In this document: positions 1 to 10,008 of the stretch, in pieces
Position numbering within the stretch: position 1 is the stretch's first letter
Layout: every line of letters begins with the position of its first letter
From: Pirellulaceae bacterium
Lineage (GTDB): Bacteria; Planctomycetota; Planctomycetia; Pirellulales; Pirellulaceae
Direction: 5' to 3'
NCBI GenBank assembly: GCA_030748485.1
Contig: JASMLW010000550.1
Location: 1 to 40,134, forward strand
DNA length: 40,134 nt
Position numbers and translations under genes: made by a program
The notes under the pieces: generated by a model
The model's input: only the letters and a program-made list of their open reading frames with translations
What the model was told of the DNA's origin: nothing
Databases searched by the model: none

Positions 1-2008
<2,008 letters not shown>

Positions 2009-2376
2009 CGTCTACTTAACCGCCAGCGCCTACCACAAGGAAATGGTGAGCGCCGATGCAAAGAAGTTGAGCAAAGAAGTTGAGCAAAAACGTGAGCTGA
2101 GAAGTTGAACGATTGGGATCAACAAAAGGTTCGAAAGCAACGTGCTGCGCGCAGACGTGGAGCCTGCGAGGAGGGCCGTTGGGGTAGTGTATGGGGATCC
2201 GTAAGTTGGGTCAACTGCGGATTTTATAGCAAATACAGGCGCTGCCGCCGGGCCGCTTCGCCAGACAAACACGAGGTCGACCGAACGCACTCAAACGACC
2301 CCTCAGTTGCCACGTTAACGAGGATCTGCGAACTTGCCGCTGGTCGAAACTAGTTGACAACGATCGAGAAAATCTC
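2009..2376. other. Intergenic region between divergent secA and the MBL-fold hydrolase
   Basis: This 368-base stretch separates two divergent genes and must hold both promoters. The short open frames in it have no protein-like composition or recognisable motif. The clearest structure is a 13-bp tandem duplication at 2058-2088, about 50 bases upstream of the secA ATG. No convincing -35/-10 pair or RNA gene was seen. Confidence 0.6.
2058..2088. repeat. 13-bp tandem duplication upstream of secA
   Basis: The unit GCAAAGAAGTTGA occurs at 2058-2070 and again, identically, at 2071-2083, followed by five bases of a third copy. It lies in the secA leader or promoter region. It belongs to a group of six 12-14 bp tandem duplications found in intergenic DNA of this window. 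Confidence 0.9.
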
Positions 2377-3183
2377 GTGGTTCGCGATGTGAAAACGAAG
2401 GACATTCGGGGCCGACTCATCCTGCTCGGAACGGGCACGTCAGTCGGCGTCCCCTGTATCGGTTGCTCGTGCGATGTATGTACGAGTTCCGATCCGCTCG
2501 ACAAACGCACTCGCTGCGCCGCCGTACTCGGTCTGCCTGGCGGGAACCTGCTGATCGACACCCCGCCCGACCTGCGGACTCAACTGCTGCGGGAAGACGT
2601 GGGCATCATCCACGCAGTGCTCTTCACCCACGAGCACGCCGACCACCTCTTCGGCTTGGACGACTTGCGGCTGTTTCAGTTCTATTTAGAGGGGCCGGTC
2701 CCGATCTACTGCGAGCCGCACGTCGAAGACCGAATCCGCCGCACGTTTGACTACGCCTTCGCCGAGCACGAGCCCACGCACAAGGGGGCCGCTCCCCAAC
2801 TTGAATTCCGCACGATCGACACGCAGCCGTTTGACGTGCTGGGGGCCACGATCGTCCCCATTCCGCTGCGACACGGCCCCCGGTTTGACGTGCTGGGTTT
2901 TCGGATTGGGGACGTGGCGTACTGCACGGATACGAACGAGATCCCCCCCGCCAGCATGAATCTGCTCCAGGGGCTGGATGTCCTGGTGTTGGACGCCCTC
3001 CGCAACCGCCCCCACCCGACGCATTTCAGCCTGGAAGAGGCGGTCGCGGTCGCTCGAACCCTGGGGCCGCGGCGAACGCTGTTCACCCATATCTCCCACG
3101 ACTTTGGGCACGAGGCGACGAATCGCTCGCTCCCCCCGGGCATGGAACTGGCTTACGACGGCTGCAGCCTGCCGTTGACGTAG
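2377..3183 (+). CDS. PhnP-like metallo-beta-lactamase-fold hydrolase
   Basis: This is a 268-residue cytoplasmic MBL-fold enzyme, most like the PhnP-type phosphodiesterases that hydrolyse cyclic phosphodiesters. The metal motif HxHxDH is present as THEHADHLFGLDDL (His85, His87, Asp89, His90). Further metal ligands are likely His166 in LRHG, Asp185 in TDTN and His238 in THISHDF. A Cys cluster near the N-terminus (Cys27, Cys30, Cys32, Cys35, in CIGCSCDVC) resembles the structural zinc site of PhnP. The start is uncertain: no ATG fits, GTG 2377 gives the full N-terminal strand, and GTG 2389 is an alternative. No phn genes are nearby, so a phosphonate role is not supported here and the true substrate is unknown. 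The gene appears to stand alone, ending in a strong hairpin. Confidence 0.88.
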   Translation: MVRDVKTKDIRGRLILLGTGTSVGVPCIGCSCDVCTSSDPLDKRTRCAAVLGLPGGNLLIDTPPDLRTQLLREDVGIIHAVLFTHEHADHLFGLDDLRLFQFYLEGPVPIYCEPHVEDRIRRTFDYAFAEHEPTHKGAAPQLEFRTIDTQPFDVLGATIVPIPLRHGPRFDVLGFRIGDVAYCTDTNEIPPASMNLLQGLDVLVLDALRNRPHPTHFSLEEAVAVARTLGPRRTLFTHISHDFGHEATNRSLPPGMELAYDGCSLPLT

Positions 3184-3184
3184 C

Positions 3185-3230
3185 CTGCGCCCTGCGCAGT
3201 TATCCACGTGGTCATTTGCGCAGGGCGCAG
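3185..3230 (+). terminator. Perfect 14-bp inverted repeat directly after the MBL-fold gene
   Basis: CTGCGCCCTGCGCA at 3185-3198 is perfectly complementary to TGCGCAGGGCGCAG at 3217-3230, with an 18-base loop. It begins two bases after the TAG at 3181-3183 and is very GC-rich. There is no T-run after it, so it is not a textbook intrinsic terminator. It could be a terminator that needs factors, an mRNA 3' stabiliser, or a block to read-through into the protease gene. Confidence 0.6.
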
Positions 3231-3397
3231 CGTGAGCCGCCAGCTTCCGTGAAGGAGCGAACTCGCCAGACACCGAGCTTGCCTCATCTTGGGCGGCTCG
3301 GTACGATTCAAAACCTATAAAAGCTGGATAAGTTGTGTTAACTTAAACAGTTCCGTCGTTTTTCTTCGCGTCGACACCTTCAGATTGAGGACTGGGA

Positions 3398-5464
3398 ATG
3401 GAACGGGCGAAACGGAGCATTGTCGTGTGGCGCCGGTCAATCATGGCCCTGTTGCTTGTCGCCGCCGTGGCGACGGCCGCATTTCGCTTGCCGGCGGCGG
3501 ACTTGGAGGCGCCAACGGCTCAAGACCGCCAAGTCACGTTGATGGTCCGACGCCTGATGCGCGACGAACATCTGTCGCAGCGCAAACTGGACGATGAAGT
3601 TTCGCAGCGCGCGTTCAAGTCGTTTCTGAAGAGCCTCGATCCACTGAAGGTTTACTTCTACCAGAAGGACGTCGACGAATTCGCCAAGCAGTCGCGCGAC
3701 TTGGACGAACGAGTCCGCGAGGGCAATATCAAGTTCGCCTACACGGTCTTCCGGCGGTTCTTGCAGCGTGTCGACGAACGCGTCGTCGCCATCGACGATC
3801 TGCTCAAAAGCGATTTTGATTTCACGATCGACGAGAGCCTGGTGGTGGACGGCGACACGGCTAGTTACCCCAAAGACGCCGCTGAAGCGCGCGACCGCTG
3901 GCGCAAGCGACTGAAGTTCGATCTCCTCGTACTGGAAACCGAAGAGACCGAGGGCGACGAAGCCCGCGCAAAACTACGTCGGCGGTACTCGAACTTCGCC
4001 AAGCGAATGAGGCAAACGGACAGCGACGAGTTGTTGGAGATGTACCTGACCGCCGTGACGACCAGTTACGATCCGCATTCGACTTACATGTCGGCCAGTT
4101 CGCTGGAGAATTTCCGCATCCTCATGCGACTCAACCTGGAAGGAATCGGCGCGGCTCTGCGCATCGACGACGGCTACACCGTGGTCAGCCAAGTCATTCC
4201 CGGCGGAGCCGCCGACAAGCAAGGCGAGTTGAAGCCGGCCGATCGCATCGTCAGCGTGGCGCAAGGCGAAGGTGAGATGGTCGACGTCGTCGACTTGAAA
4301 CTTGACGACGTGGTCAAGTTGATTCGCGGCAAGGCCGGCACCATCGTGAAGCTCGGCGTCATCCCGGCTGGCGGCGGCGAAAAGAAGACGATCAGCATCA
4401 CCCGCGCCAAGATCGAGCTCAAGGACAGCGAGGCGCGCGGCGAAGTGCTGGAAACCGGCAAGAAACCCAATGGCAATCCGTATCGCATCGGTGTGATCAA
4501 CCTGCCGAGTTTCTACATGGATATGGAAGCAGCTCGTCTCAACAAGAAAGACTACAAGAGCACGACGCGCGACGTTCGCAATATCTTGGCCGGCTTCAAG
4601 GAGGAGGGCGTCGACGCTGTACTGCTCGACTTGCGTCGCAATGGCGGCGGCAGTTTGAGCGAGGCGATCAGCCTGACGGGGCTGTTCGTCGAGGATGGCA
4701 CGATCGTCCAGGTCAAAGACCCCGACGGCACGGTGCACCAGTTCAAGGACGATGTGCCGGGCATGGTTTGGGATGGTCCCTTGGTCGTGGCCACCAGTAA
4801 GTTCAGCGCCAGCGCCAGCGAGATCCTGGCGGGGGCGATCCAGGATTACCGCCGCGGTCTGGTCGTCGGCGACACCTCGACGCACGGCAAAGGCACCGTG
4901 CAGAGCCTGCTCGATCTGGGCAGCCAGCTCTTCCGGATTACGCGTCCGCCGAATCTGGGAGCCTTAAAGATCACGATGCAACAGTTCTATCGACCCAACG
5001 GCGACAGCACGCAAAAACGCGGCGTCTTGGCCGATGTCACCCTGCCGTCGATCACCGACCACATGGATGTGAGTGAAGGGGACCTGGATTTCGCGATCGA
5101 ATTCGACAAGATCAAAGCGGCCGACATCAAAAAGAACGAACTGGTCAACGACAACCTGGTCCGCATGTTGCGAGCCGAATCGGGTAAACGCGTGAGCGCG
5201 TCGGAGGATTTCGCCAAAGTTCGCCGGCGCATTGAGCGTTACGTTGAGCAAAAGGCGCGGAAGCAGGTCACGCTGAATAAGAAGGAGTTCCTCGCCGAAC
5301 GCGAGGAACTGAACGCCGACAAGGAAGACGAAAAGCAAATTGAAGAACAGAACAACCCGAAAGACGAAGTCTTTGAGCGGAAGTTCTACAACAACGAATT
5401 GCTCGACGTCACAGCCGACTACATCAACCTGCTTCGCAACGGCAAGGTCGCCAGCGCAAAGTAA
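3398..5464 (+). CDS. prc: Carboxy-terminal processing (tail-specific) protease, Prc/Tsp family S41A
   Basis: This 688-residue periplasmic serine protease matches E. coli Prc (682 residues) in length and layout. Residues 1-34 form a signal peptide (RR, then MALLLVAAVATAA). The N-terminal helical domain covers about 40-235, a PDZ domain about 240-335 (DGYTVVSQVIPGGAADKQG), and the S41 core about 360-560. The Ser-Lys dyad is visible as Ser472 in KFSASASEILAGA and Lys498 in THGKGTVQ; Asp483 sits at the spacing of the conserved Asp in Prc. The C-terminal 130 residues are charged, as in Tsp C-terminal domains. The start at ATG 3398 follows a GAGG about nine bases upstream. The family trims or degrades periplasmic proteins marked by nonpolar C-termini. 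No adapter such as NlpI is seen nearby. The next gene is convergent, so this is probably a single-gene unit. Confidence 0.95.
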   Translation: MERAKRSIVVWRRSIMALLLVAAVATAAFRLPAADLEAPTAQDRQVTLMVRRLMRDEHLSQRKLDDEVSQRAFKSFLKSLDPLKVYFYQKDVDEFAKQSRDLDERVREGNIKFAYTVFRRFLQRVDERVVAIDDLLKSDFDFTIDESLVVDGDTASYPKDAAEARDRWRKRLKFDLLVLETEETEGDEARAKLRRRYSNFAKRMRQTDSDELLEMYLTAVTTSYDPHSTYMSASSLENFRILMRLNLEGIGAALRIDDGYTVVSQVIPGGAADKQGELKPADRIVSVAQGEGEMVDVVDLKLDDVVKLIRGKAGTIVKLGVIPAGGGEKKTISITRAKIELKDSEARGEVLETGKKPNGNPYRIGVINLPSFYMDMEAARLNKKDYKSTTRDVRNILAGFKEEGVDAVLLDLRRNGGGSLSEAISLTGLFVEDGTIVQVKDPDGTVHQFKDDVPGMVWDGPLVVATSKFSASASEILAGAIQDYRRGLVVGDTSTHGKGTVQSLLDLGSQLFRITRPPNLGALKITMQQFYRPNGDSTQKRGVLADVTLPSITDHMDVSEGDLDFAIEFDKIKAADIKKNELVNDNLVRMLRAESGKRVSASEDFAKVRRRIERYVEQKARKQVTLNKKEFLAEREELNADKEDEKQIEEQNNPKDEVFERKFYNNELLDVTADYINLLRNGKVASAK

Positions 5465-5467
5465 ACT

Positions 5468-5493
5468 CAGCATCCCTCGTCAGCATCCCTCGT
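5468..5493. repeat. 13-bp tandem duplication between two convergent stop codons
   Basis: CAGCATCCCTCGT occurs twice in perfect tandem at 5468-5480 and 5481-5493. It fills nearly the whole gap between the stop of the protease (5464) and the stop of the opposing hydrolase (complement of 5493-5495). Confidence 0.9.
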
Positions 5494-6500
5494 CAGCTAC
5501 GTTTCGCCGGGTGGCGGATTCCTCTTTCCAACACCCAATCGACAACGCGCCATTCGAGCCAGTGGCGGTCGGGATCGACGCGCCGCGAACCGACATAGCC
5601 ACAGTGTCCGCCGGAGGCTGTGATGTGTAAGTTCGTCGACGCCGAGTAAGCGACGTCGCGAAAAATGTCGATGGGGATGATGGGGTCGTTCTCCGCGGCC
5701 ACGATCACGGTCGGCAATTCGATCCCATCGATGATTCGTCGTGCGCTGGCTTGCTCGTAGTAATCGTCCACGTCGCGAAACCCGGACAGCGGGGCCGTGA
5801 AACGGTCGTCGAATTCGTCGATCGACTGCGGATGCGGCGTCAGCGGCAACTCGCGCATCGCGGGCGTGAATTCTCGCCGTCGTTTCACTTGCTTCATCAG
5901 TGAGCGAACGTAGGCCCGCGAATAGATCCGCCTCTCCGGTTCCCGCATGTACTCGGCGCACGAACTCAAGTGCATCGGCGGCTGGGCGGCGAAACAGCCA
6001 TCGAGTCCGCCGAGCGAGTCGGCTCCCAATTCACCAGCGAGTTTGAGCGCGACGTTGGCTCCGAGTGAGTAGCCGACCATCGCGACGGGCGAGCCCGGGC
6101 AGAGTTGGTCGATAAAGCGAATCGCCGCGGCCGCGTCTTCACTGCGGCCGGCGTGCCCCGGATGGAGGGCCGTCCGCCAAGCGGCGCCGCAACCGCGCAT
6201 GTCCAGCCGCATGGCCCGCACGCCCCGCCGATTCAGTTTGTCCGCCAAGCGAACCATGTAGGGCGACCGGTGCGAACCGCCCAGACCGTGCAGCAACAAC
6301 GCGACTCGATCCCCCTCCCGCCAACTCTCCGGGAGATCATCGTGCAGCACGATCGCATCGCCGTCGGGCAATTGCACCCACCGCCGCGTCGCCCGGTAGC
6401 GCGGCAGACGGCCGCGCAAGTAGATCGCTCCGATCGTCTGTAGGTGGGGCCCGTTCAGCCACGGATGAGGTACGAAGGATGGCAAGGCGTTTTGAGTCAT
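5493..6500 (-). CDS. YheT-type alpha/beta hydrolase
   Basis: The 335-residue protein has the opening typical of the YheT/ABHD1-3 group: PHPWLNGPHLQTI, then a two-arginine stretch. The alpha/beta hydrolase core shows the oxyanion segment HGLGG (71-75), the nucleophile elbow GYSLG with Ser145, Asp272 in ENDPIIP and His299 in GGHCGYV, so the triad is complete. No signal peptide or membrane helix is visible, so it is likely cytoplasmic. Family members are esterases with poorly defined substrates, some acting on lipids. It ends convergently with the protease gene; its start lies 30 bases beyond the stop of the sigma54 activator gene, so the two may share a transcript. Family assignment is secure; the substrate is unknown. 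Confidence 0.9.
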   Translation of the reverse strand: MTQNALPSFVPHPWLNGPHLQTIGAIYLRGRLPRYRATRRWVQLPDGDAIVLHDDLPESWREGDRVALLLHGLGGSHRSPYMVRLADKLNRRGVRAMRLDMRGCGAAWRTALHPGHAGRSEDAAAAIRFIDQLCPGSPVAMVGYSLGANVALKLAGELGADSLGGLDGCFAAQPPMHLSSCAEYMREPERRIYSRAYVRSLMKQVKRRREFTPAMRELPLTPHPQSIDEFDDRFTAPLSGFRDVDDYYEQASARRIIDGIELPTVIVAAENDPIIPIDIFRDVAYSASTNLHITASGGHCGYVGSRRVDPDRHWLEWRVVDWVLERGIRHPAKRS

Positions 6501-6530
6501 GTGACCCCGTCACCAAACTGCGCTGCAGAA

Positions 6531-8420
6531 CTACCTTTCGATATCGTACTCGTCGATCTTGCGGTACAGAGTTGCTCGCCCGATGCCGAGCAGCTTGGCC
6601 GCTTCGGGGACGTGATTATCCGTTCGCGACAGCGCTTCGCGGATCAGCTTTCGCTCCCAGAAGTCCATCCTCAGCGACTCGAGTTCGCCGCCGCCTACGT
6701 CGCGCAATCCAAGATCGTCCGATTCAATTCGATCGCCTTCCGCCATCACCACGGCGCTGTCGATCACGTTGCGAAGTTGTCTCACGTTGCCCGGCCAGTT
6801 GTAGGAGATCAGTTTCTGCTTGGCTTGCTCACTGTAGTCCAGGTCGGGGCGGCCGTGCTGCATCCTGAAGTGATCGAGGAAGTGGTGGACCAACCGTTCG
6901 ATGTCGCTGCCCCGCTCGCGGAGCGGCGGAATGTACAGTTCAAACACGCTGAGCCGGTAGTAAAGGTCTTCACGAAACTTGCCGTCGCGAACGAAATCCG
7001 CCAGGTCGCGGTTCGTCGCCGCGATCACCCGCACGTCGACGGTGATCTCCTTGTTGCCGCCCACGGGAAGGAACGGATGACCTTCCAGGATTCGCAACAG
7101 CTTCGCTTGTCCTTCGAGAGTCATCTCACCGACTTCGTCGAGGAACAACGTGCCCGAGTCGGCTTGTTCGAACCAACCGACATGATCGCCTTCGGCGCCG
7201 GTGAACGCGCCTTTTCGGTGACCGAACAGCTGACTCTCCATCAGATCGCGGGGAATCGCGGCGCAGTTCACCGACAGCATCGGGCGGTCGGCTCGCGTAC
7301 TGTGCTTGTGGACTGCGCGAGCAACCAATTCTTTGCCGGCTCCGCTCTCGCCGCGTATCAACACGCAGCCGGTCGCGCGGGCCACTTTTTTGATCCGCCC
7401 CTTGAGCGTTTCCATCGGCTTGCTCTCGCCGATCAACTCGTCGAATCCCGCTGACTTGTCAACCAGTCGCTGGTGGTCGGCGACCAACCGCGCTTGTTGT
7501 CGCGCGCGGGCGAGCGCCGACGAGAGAATCGAGCCCAGCGACAAGGCGAAGTCAAACTCCGACTGCGAAAACCGCCCGTGCTCGAGATACAGGTGAATGG
7601 CTCCGATCGTCACCGAGTCTCGCACGAGCGGCACGCATAACGCATCGGCGTAGTGGTCCAAACTCTGGGCGTCGTCGACCGCCGTTTGATTGTCGATCCA
7701 AACCGCCCGCCCCTCCGTGCAAACGATCGTCGTCAACGATTCGCTGAGCACGACTTTGTCGGCGTCATCCTCGGGAATGACCAGCTTGGGCTTCAACTGG
7801 CCGTCGTCACTGACCCAGAGGAATCCGGCGACGGACGCCTTCGTCTGATCGCGGACCAAATCCAATCCAATCGCCAGCACTTCGTCCGGCTGATCGCATT
7901 CCAACAACCGGATGCTCAATTGGTACAGCAAGAGCAGCTGTTGCAGCGCGGCGGGGCTCCGCATCAGCGCGGTCAGTCCCACGCCGTCTTCGCCGTCGGA
8001 CTCCGAGCTGACGCGGGTGTCGCGGACGATCGTCTGCGTGAACTGGGTCTCGTGAAACGTCGAATCCGGGGGCGGCAGGACGGTCTGCTGAAAACGAAAC
8101 TCGGTCGAACCGATCCGCAGAATCGACCCCGGAGTCAAACGCACCTCGTCCGCCTTTTGGTCATTGACGAAAGTGCCGTTCCGGCTCTCCGCGTCGCGCA
8201 CCCACCAACCGTCCTCATCACTCCAAGCGATCGCGTGAACCCGTGAGCTCAACGGGTCGGTCAAGACGATGTTGCAATCGACGCCGCGTCCAATCCGGTT
8301 CTCGATACCGTCTTGGAGTGAGAAGTGAGTTCCGGACCGGGAACCGGTCGTCATAGTGAAGTATGTATGCACAGCGCTGGCAGGATAGAGATGATCGTTG
8401 CTTCCGCACCACATCAGCAT
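6531..8420 (-). CDS. Sigma54-dependent activator with FHA, GAF, AAA+ and Fis domains
   Basis: From the ATG at 8420 this is 629 residues. An N-terminal FHA domain (about 20-110) keeps the phosphothreonine-binding residues: GRG at 44-46, SSRVH at 58-62 and RNGTFVND. A GAF domain follows (about 165-310). The AAA+ domain has Walker A GESGAGKE (357-364), GAFTGA (404-409) for contact with sigma54, Walker B TLFLDEVGE and FREDLYYRL. The C-terminus is a Fis-type helix-turn-helix (EAAKLLGIGRATLYRKIDEY). It should activate RpoN promoters in response to a phosphorylated partner and a small ligand. The start is unsure: GTG 8372 keeps the first FHA strand, ATG 8354 would cut it, and none has a clear ribosome site. 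No kinase or receiver gene is adjacent. Domain calls are firm; targets are unknown. Confidence 0.93.
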   Translation of the reverse strand: MLMWCGSNDHLYPASAVHTYFTMTTGSRSGTHFSLQDGIENRIGRGVDCNIVLTDPLSSRVHAIAWSDEDGWWVRDAESRNGTFVNDQKADEVRLTPGSILRIGSTEFRFQQTVLPPPDSTFHETQFTQTIVRDTRVSSESDGEDGVGLTALMRSPAALQQLLLLYQLSIRLLECDQPDEVLAIGLDLVRDQTKASVAGFLWVSDDGQLKPKLVIPEDDADKVVLSESLTTIVCTEGRAVWIDNQTAVDDAQSLDHYADALCVPLVRDSVTIGAIHLYLEHGRFSQSEFDFALSLGSILSSALARARQQARLVADHQRLVDKSAGFDELIGESKPMETLKGRIKKVARATGCVLIRGESGAGKELVARAVHKHSTRADRPMLSVNCAAIPRDLMESQLFGHRKGAFTGAEGDHVGWFEQADSGTLFLDEVGEMTLEGQAKLLRILEGHPFLPVGGNKEITVDVRVIAATNRDLADFVRDGKFREDLYYRLSVFELYIPPLRERGSDIERLVHHFLDHFRMQHGRPDLDYSEQAKQKLISYNWPGNVRQLRNVIDSAVVMAEGDRIESDDLGLRDVGGGELESLRMDFWERKLIREALSRTDNHVPEAAKLLGIGRATLYRKIDEYDIER

Positions 8421-8708
8421 ACATCAGTTTCGCAACCGCGGCACGCTGCGCACTAACTTGACATTTGCGCTGAATTCCATCAAGTGCGCCGGAGGGGAAT
8501 CCGCGGGCGCCAAACCCCGCAGTCAACACGCTCCATCCGCTGCACGATTGAGCCACAACGTCCATGCGAGATCGTGCGAGATGGGTCGTCGAGTGAGCGT
8601 GGGTTGGTCGTCGCGGCGAGCGGCCGCAACTGGCGTACGGCCTGCGACTCAGTTACTATTGCAACAGTAAACCGTCATCAGGTTCCACCAAGTGAGGCAA
8701 AAGAATTG
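8421..8708. other. Intergenic region between the sigma54 activator and a beta-propeller gene
   Basis: The 288-base divergent gap holds the promoters of both neighbours. An in-frame extension of the beta-propeller gene to 8484 is open but has no protein-like features. A small imperfect hairpin lies near 8652-8672. I see no -24/-12 sigma54 promoter that I would defend. Confidence 0.45.
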
Positions 8709-9959
8709 ATGATCCGTACACGTGCGCTCACCGTGCTGATCTTGCTCAACTTCGCCAATATCGGCGCGGCCCAGGAGTGGACGCGGTTCCGCGGTCCCAA
8801 TGGGACGGGCGTCACGACGACCGCGTTCCCAGCTCAAGTGGCTCCCAACAAATTCGCCTGGAAGACCAGTTTACCGGGCATCGGCCACTCGTCTCCTACG
8901 ATCTGGGGCGACCGCGTCTTCCTGCTCAGCGCCGATCCGAAAACGGCCGAGCGTTACGTGCTGTGCCTCAACGCCGAGAGCGGCAAAGAGATCTGGCGGC
9001 AATCGTTCAAATCGGAGTCTCACCACCTCCACAACCGCAGCAGTTACGCGTCGTGCTCACCGGCTGTCGATGACCAACGAGTCTATTTCGCCTGGTCGAC
9101 GCCGGCCAAGACGACGTTCATGGCGTTTACGCACGCCGGCGAACAAGTGTGGGAGAAAGACTTGGGAACGTGGACCAGCCAACACGGCTTCGGCACCTCG
9201 CCCATCGTTTACAAGGATTTGGTGATTCTCTCGAACTCGCAACAAGCGCGGCAATTGAAACCCGACCAACGACCCGGCAAGAGTTTCATGATGGCGTTCG
9301 ATCGCAAAACGGGCGAGGAGCGCTGGCGGACAGAGCGAGTCAGCGTCAACGTCTGCTATTCCGTGCCGATGATCTACACGCCCGCCGGTGGAAAAGACCA
9401 ATTGATCAACACCTGTACAGGCAACGGCATGTTCAGTTTGGACCCGCTGACCGGAAAGGAGAACTGGTCGGTCGACGCGTTCCGGATGCGCACGGTGAGT
9501 TCGCCGATCGAACACGAGGGCGTCTTGTTCGGTTCGACAGGGTCGGGCGGGGGCGGCAACTACGTCGTGGCTGTTCGCCCCGGCGACAAGCCGGAGATCA
9601 TCTACGAAATCAAGCGGCAGGCGCCCTACGTACCATCGATCGTCGCCAAAGACGGCGTCGCTTACCTGTGGTACGACAAAGGCATCCTCACCGCCATCGA
9701 CGTAAAGACCGGGGACGTACATTGGCAGAAGAGAATGCCGGATCGGGCCTTCTCCGGCTCGCCGATTCTGGCCGGCGACAAAGTCTATTGCATTAGCGAG
9801 GACGGCACGCTGATCTCGATCGCCGCCAAAAGGAAGTTTCAGTTGTTAGGTGAGACCGAACTTGGAGAAGAGTCGCGTTCGACGCCCGCCGTGTCGGGCG
9901 GCCGGATGTTTCTCCGCACGTATGGACATCTCATCTGCATTCGCTCGGAAGCTTCCTGA
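8709..9959 (+). CDS. Secreted PQQ-like beta-propeller protein
   Basis: The likely start is ATG 8709, preceded by a GAGG and followed at once by a signal peptide (IRTRALTVLILLNFANIGAA, then QEW). The mature protein begins WTRFRGPNGTG, the usual opening of planctomycete PQQ-like/BamB-like propeller proteins. Repeats of the type YVLCLNAESGKEIWRQ, FMMAFDRKTGEERWR and GMFSLDPLTGKENW mark successive blades across the 416 residues. Such proteins are exported; most have no demonstrated cofactor or reaction, and the PQQ-binding name describes the fold only. It ends 49 bases before the oxoprolinase-type gene on the same strand, so the two may be co-transcribed. A second protein of the same type (16053-17306) sits on the other side of the catabolic genes. 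Confidence 0.88.
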   Translation: MIRTRALTVLILLNFANIGAAQEWTRFRGPNGTGVTTTAFPAQVAPNKFAWKTSLPGIGHSSPTIWGDRVFLLSADPKTAERYVLCLNAESGKEIWRQSFKSESHHLHNRSSYASCSPAVDDQRVYFAWSTPAKTTFMAFTHAGEQVWEKDLGTWTSQHGFGTSPIVYKDLVILSNSQQARQLKPDQRPGKSFMMAFDRKTGEERWRTERVSVNVCYSVPMIYTPAGGKDQLINTCTGNGMFSLDPLTGKENWSVDAFRMRTVSSPIEHEGVLFGSTGSGGGGNYVVAVRPGDKPEIIYEIKRQAPYVPSIVAKDGVAYLWYDKGILTAIDVKTGDVHWQKRMPDRAFSGSPILAGDKVYCISEDGTLISIAAKRKFQLLGETELGEESRSTPAVSGGRMFLRTYGHLICIRSEAS

Positions 9960-10008
9960 GCCGAGCCCTTCAACCGTGCGAGCCGGGCAACTGTGAAGTC
10001 GCTGAGAC

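Noticed and set aside
2354..2359. TTGACA as a -35 box for the MBL-fold gene
   Set aside because: The place for a -10 box 17 bases on falls on the start codon and does not match.
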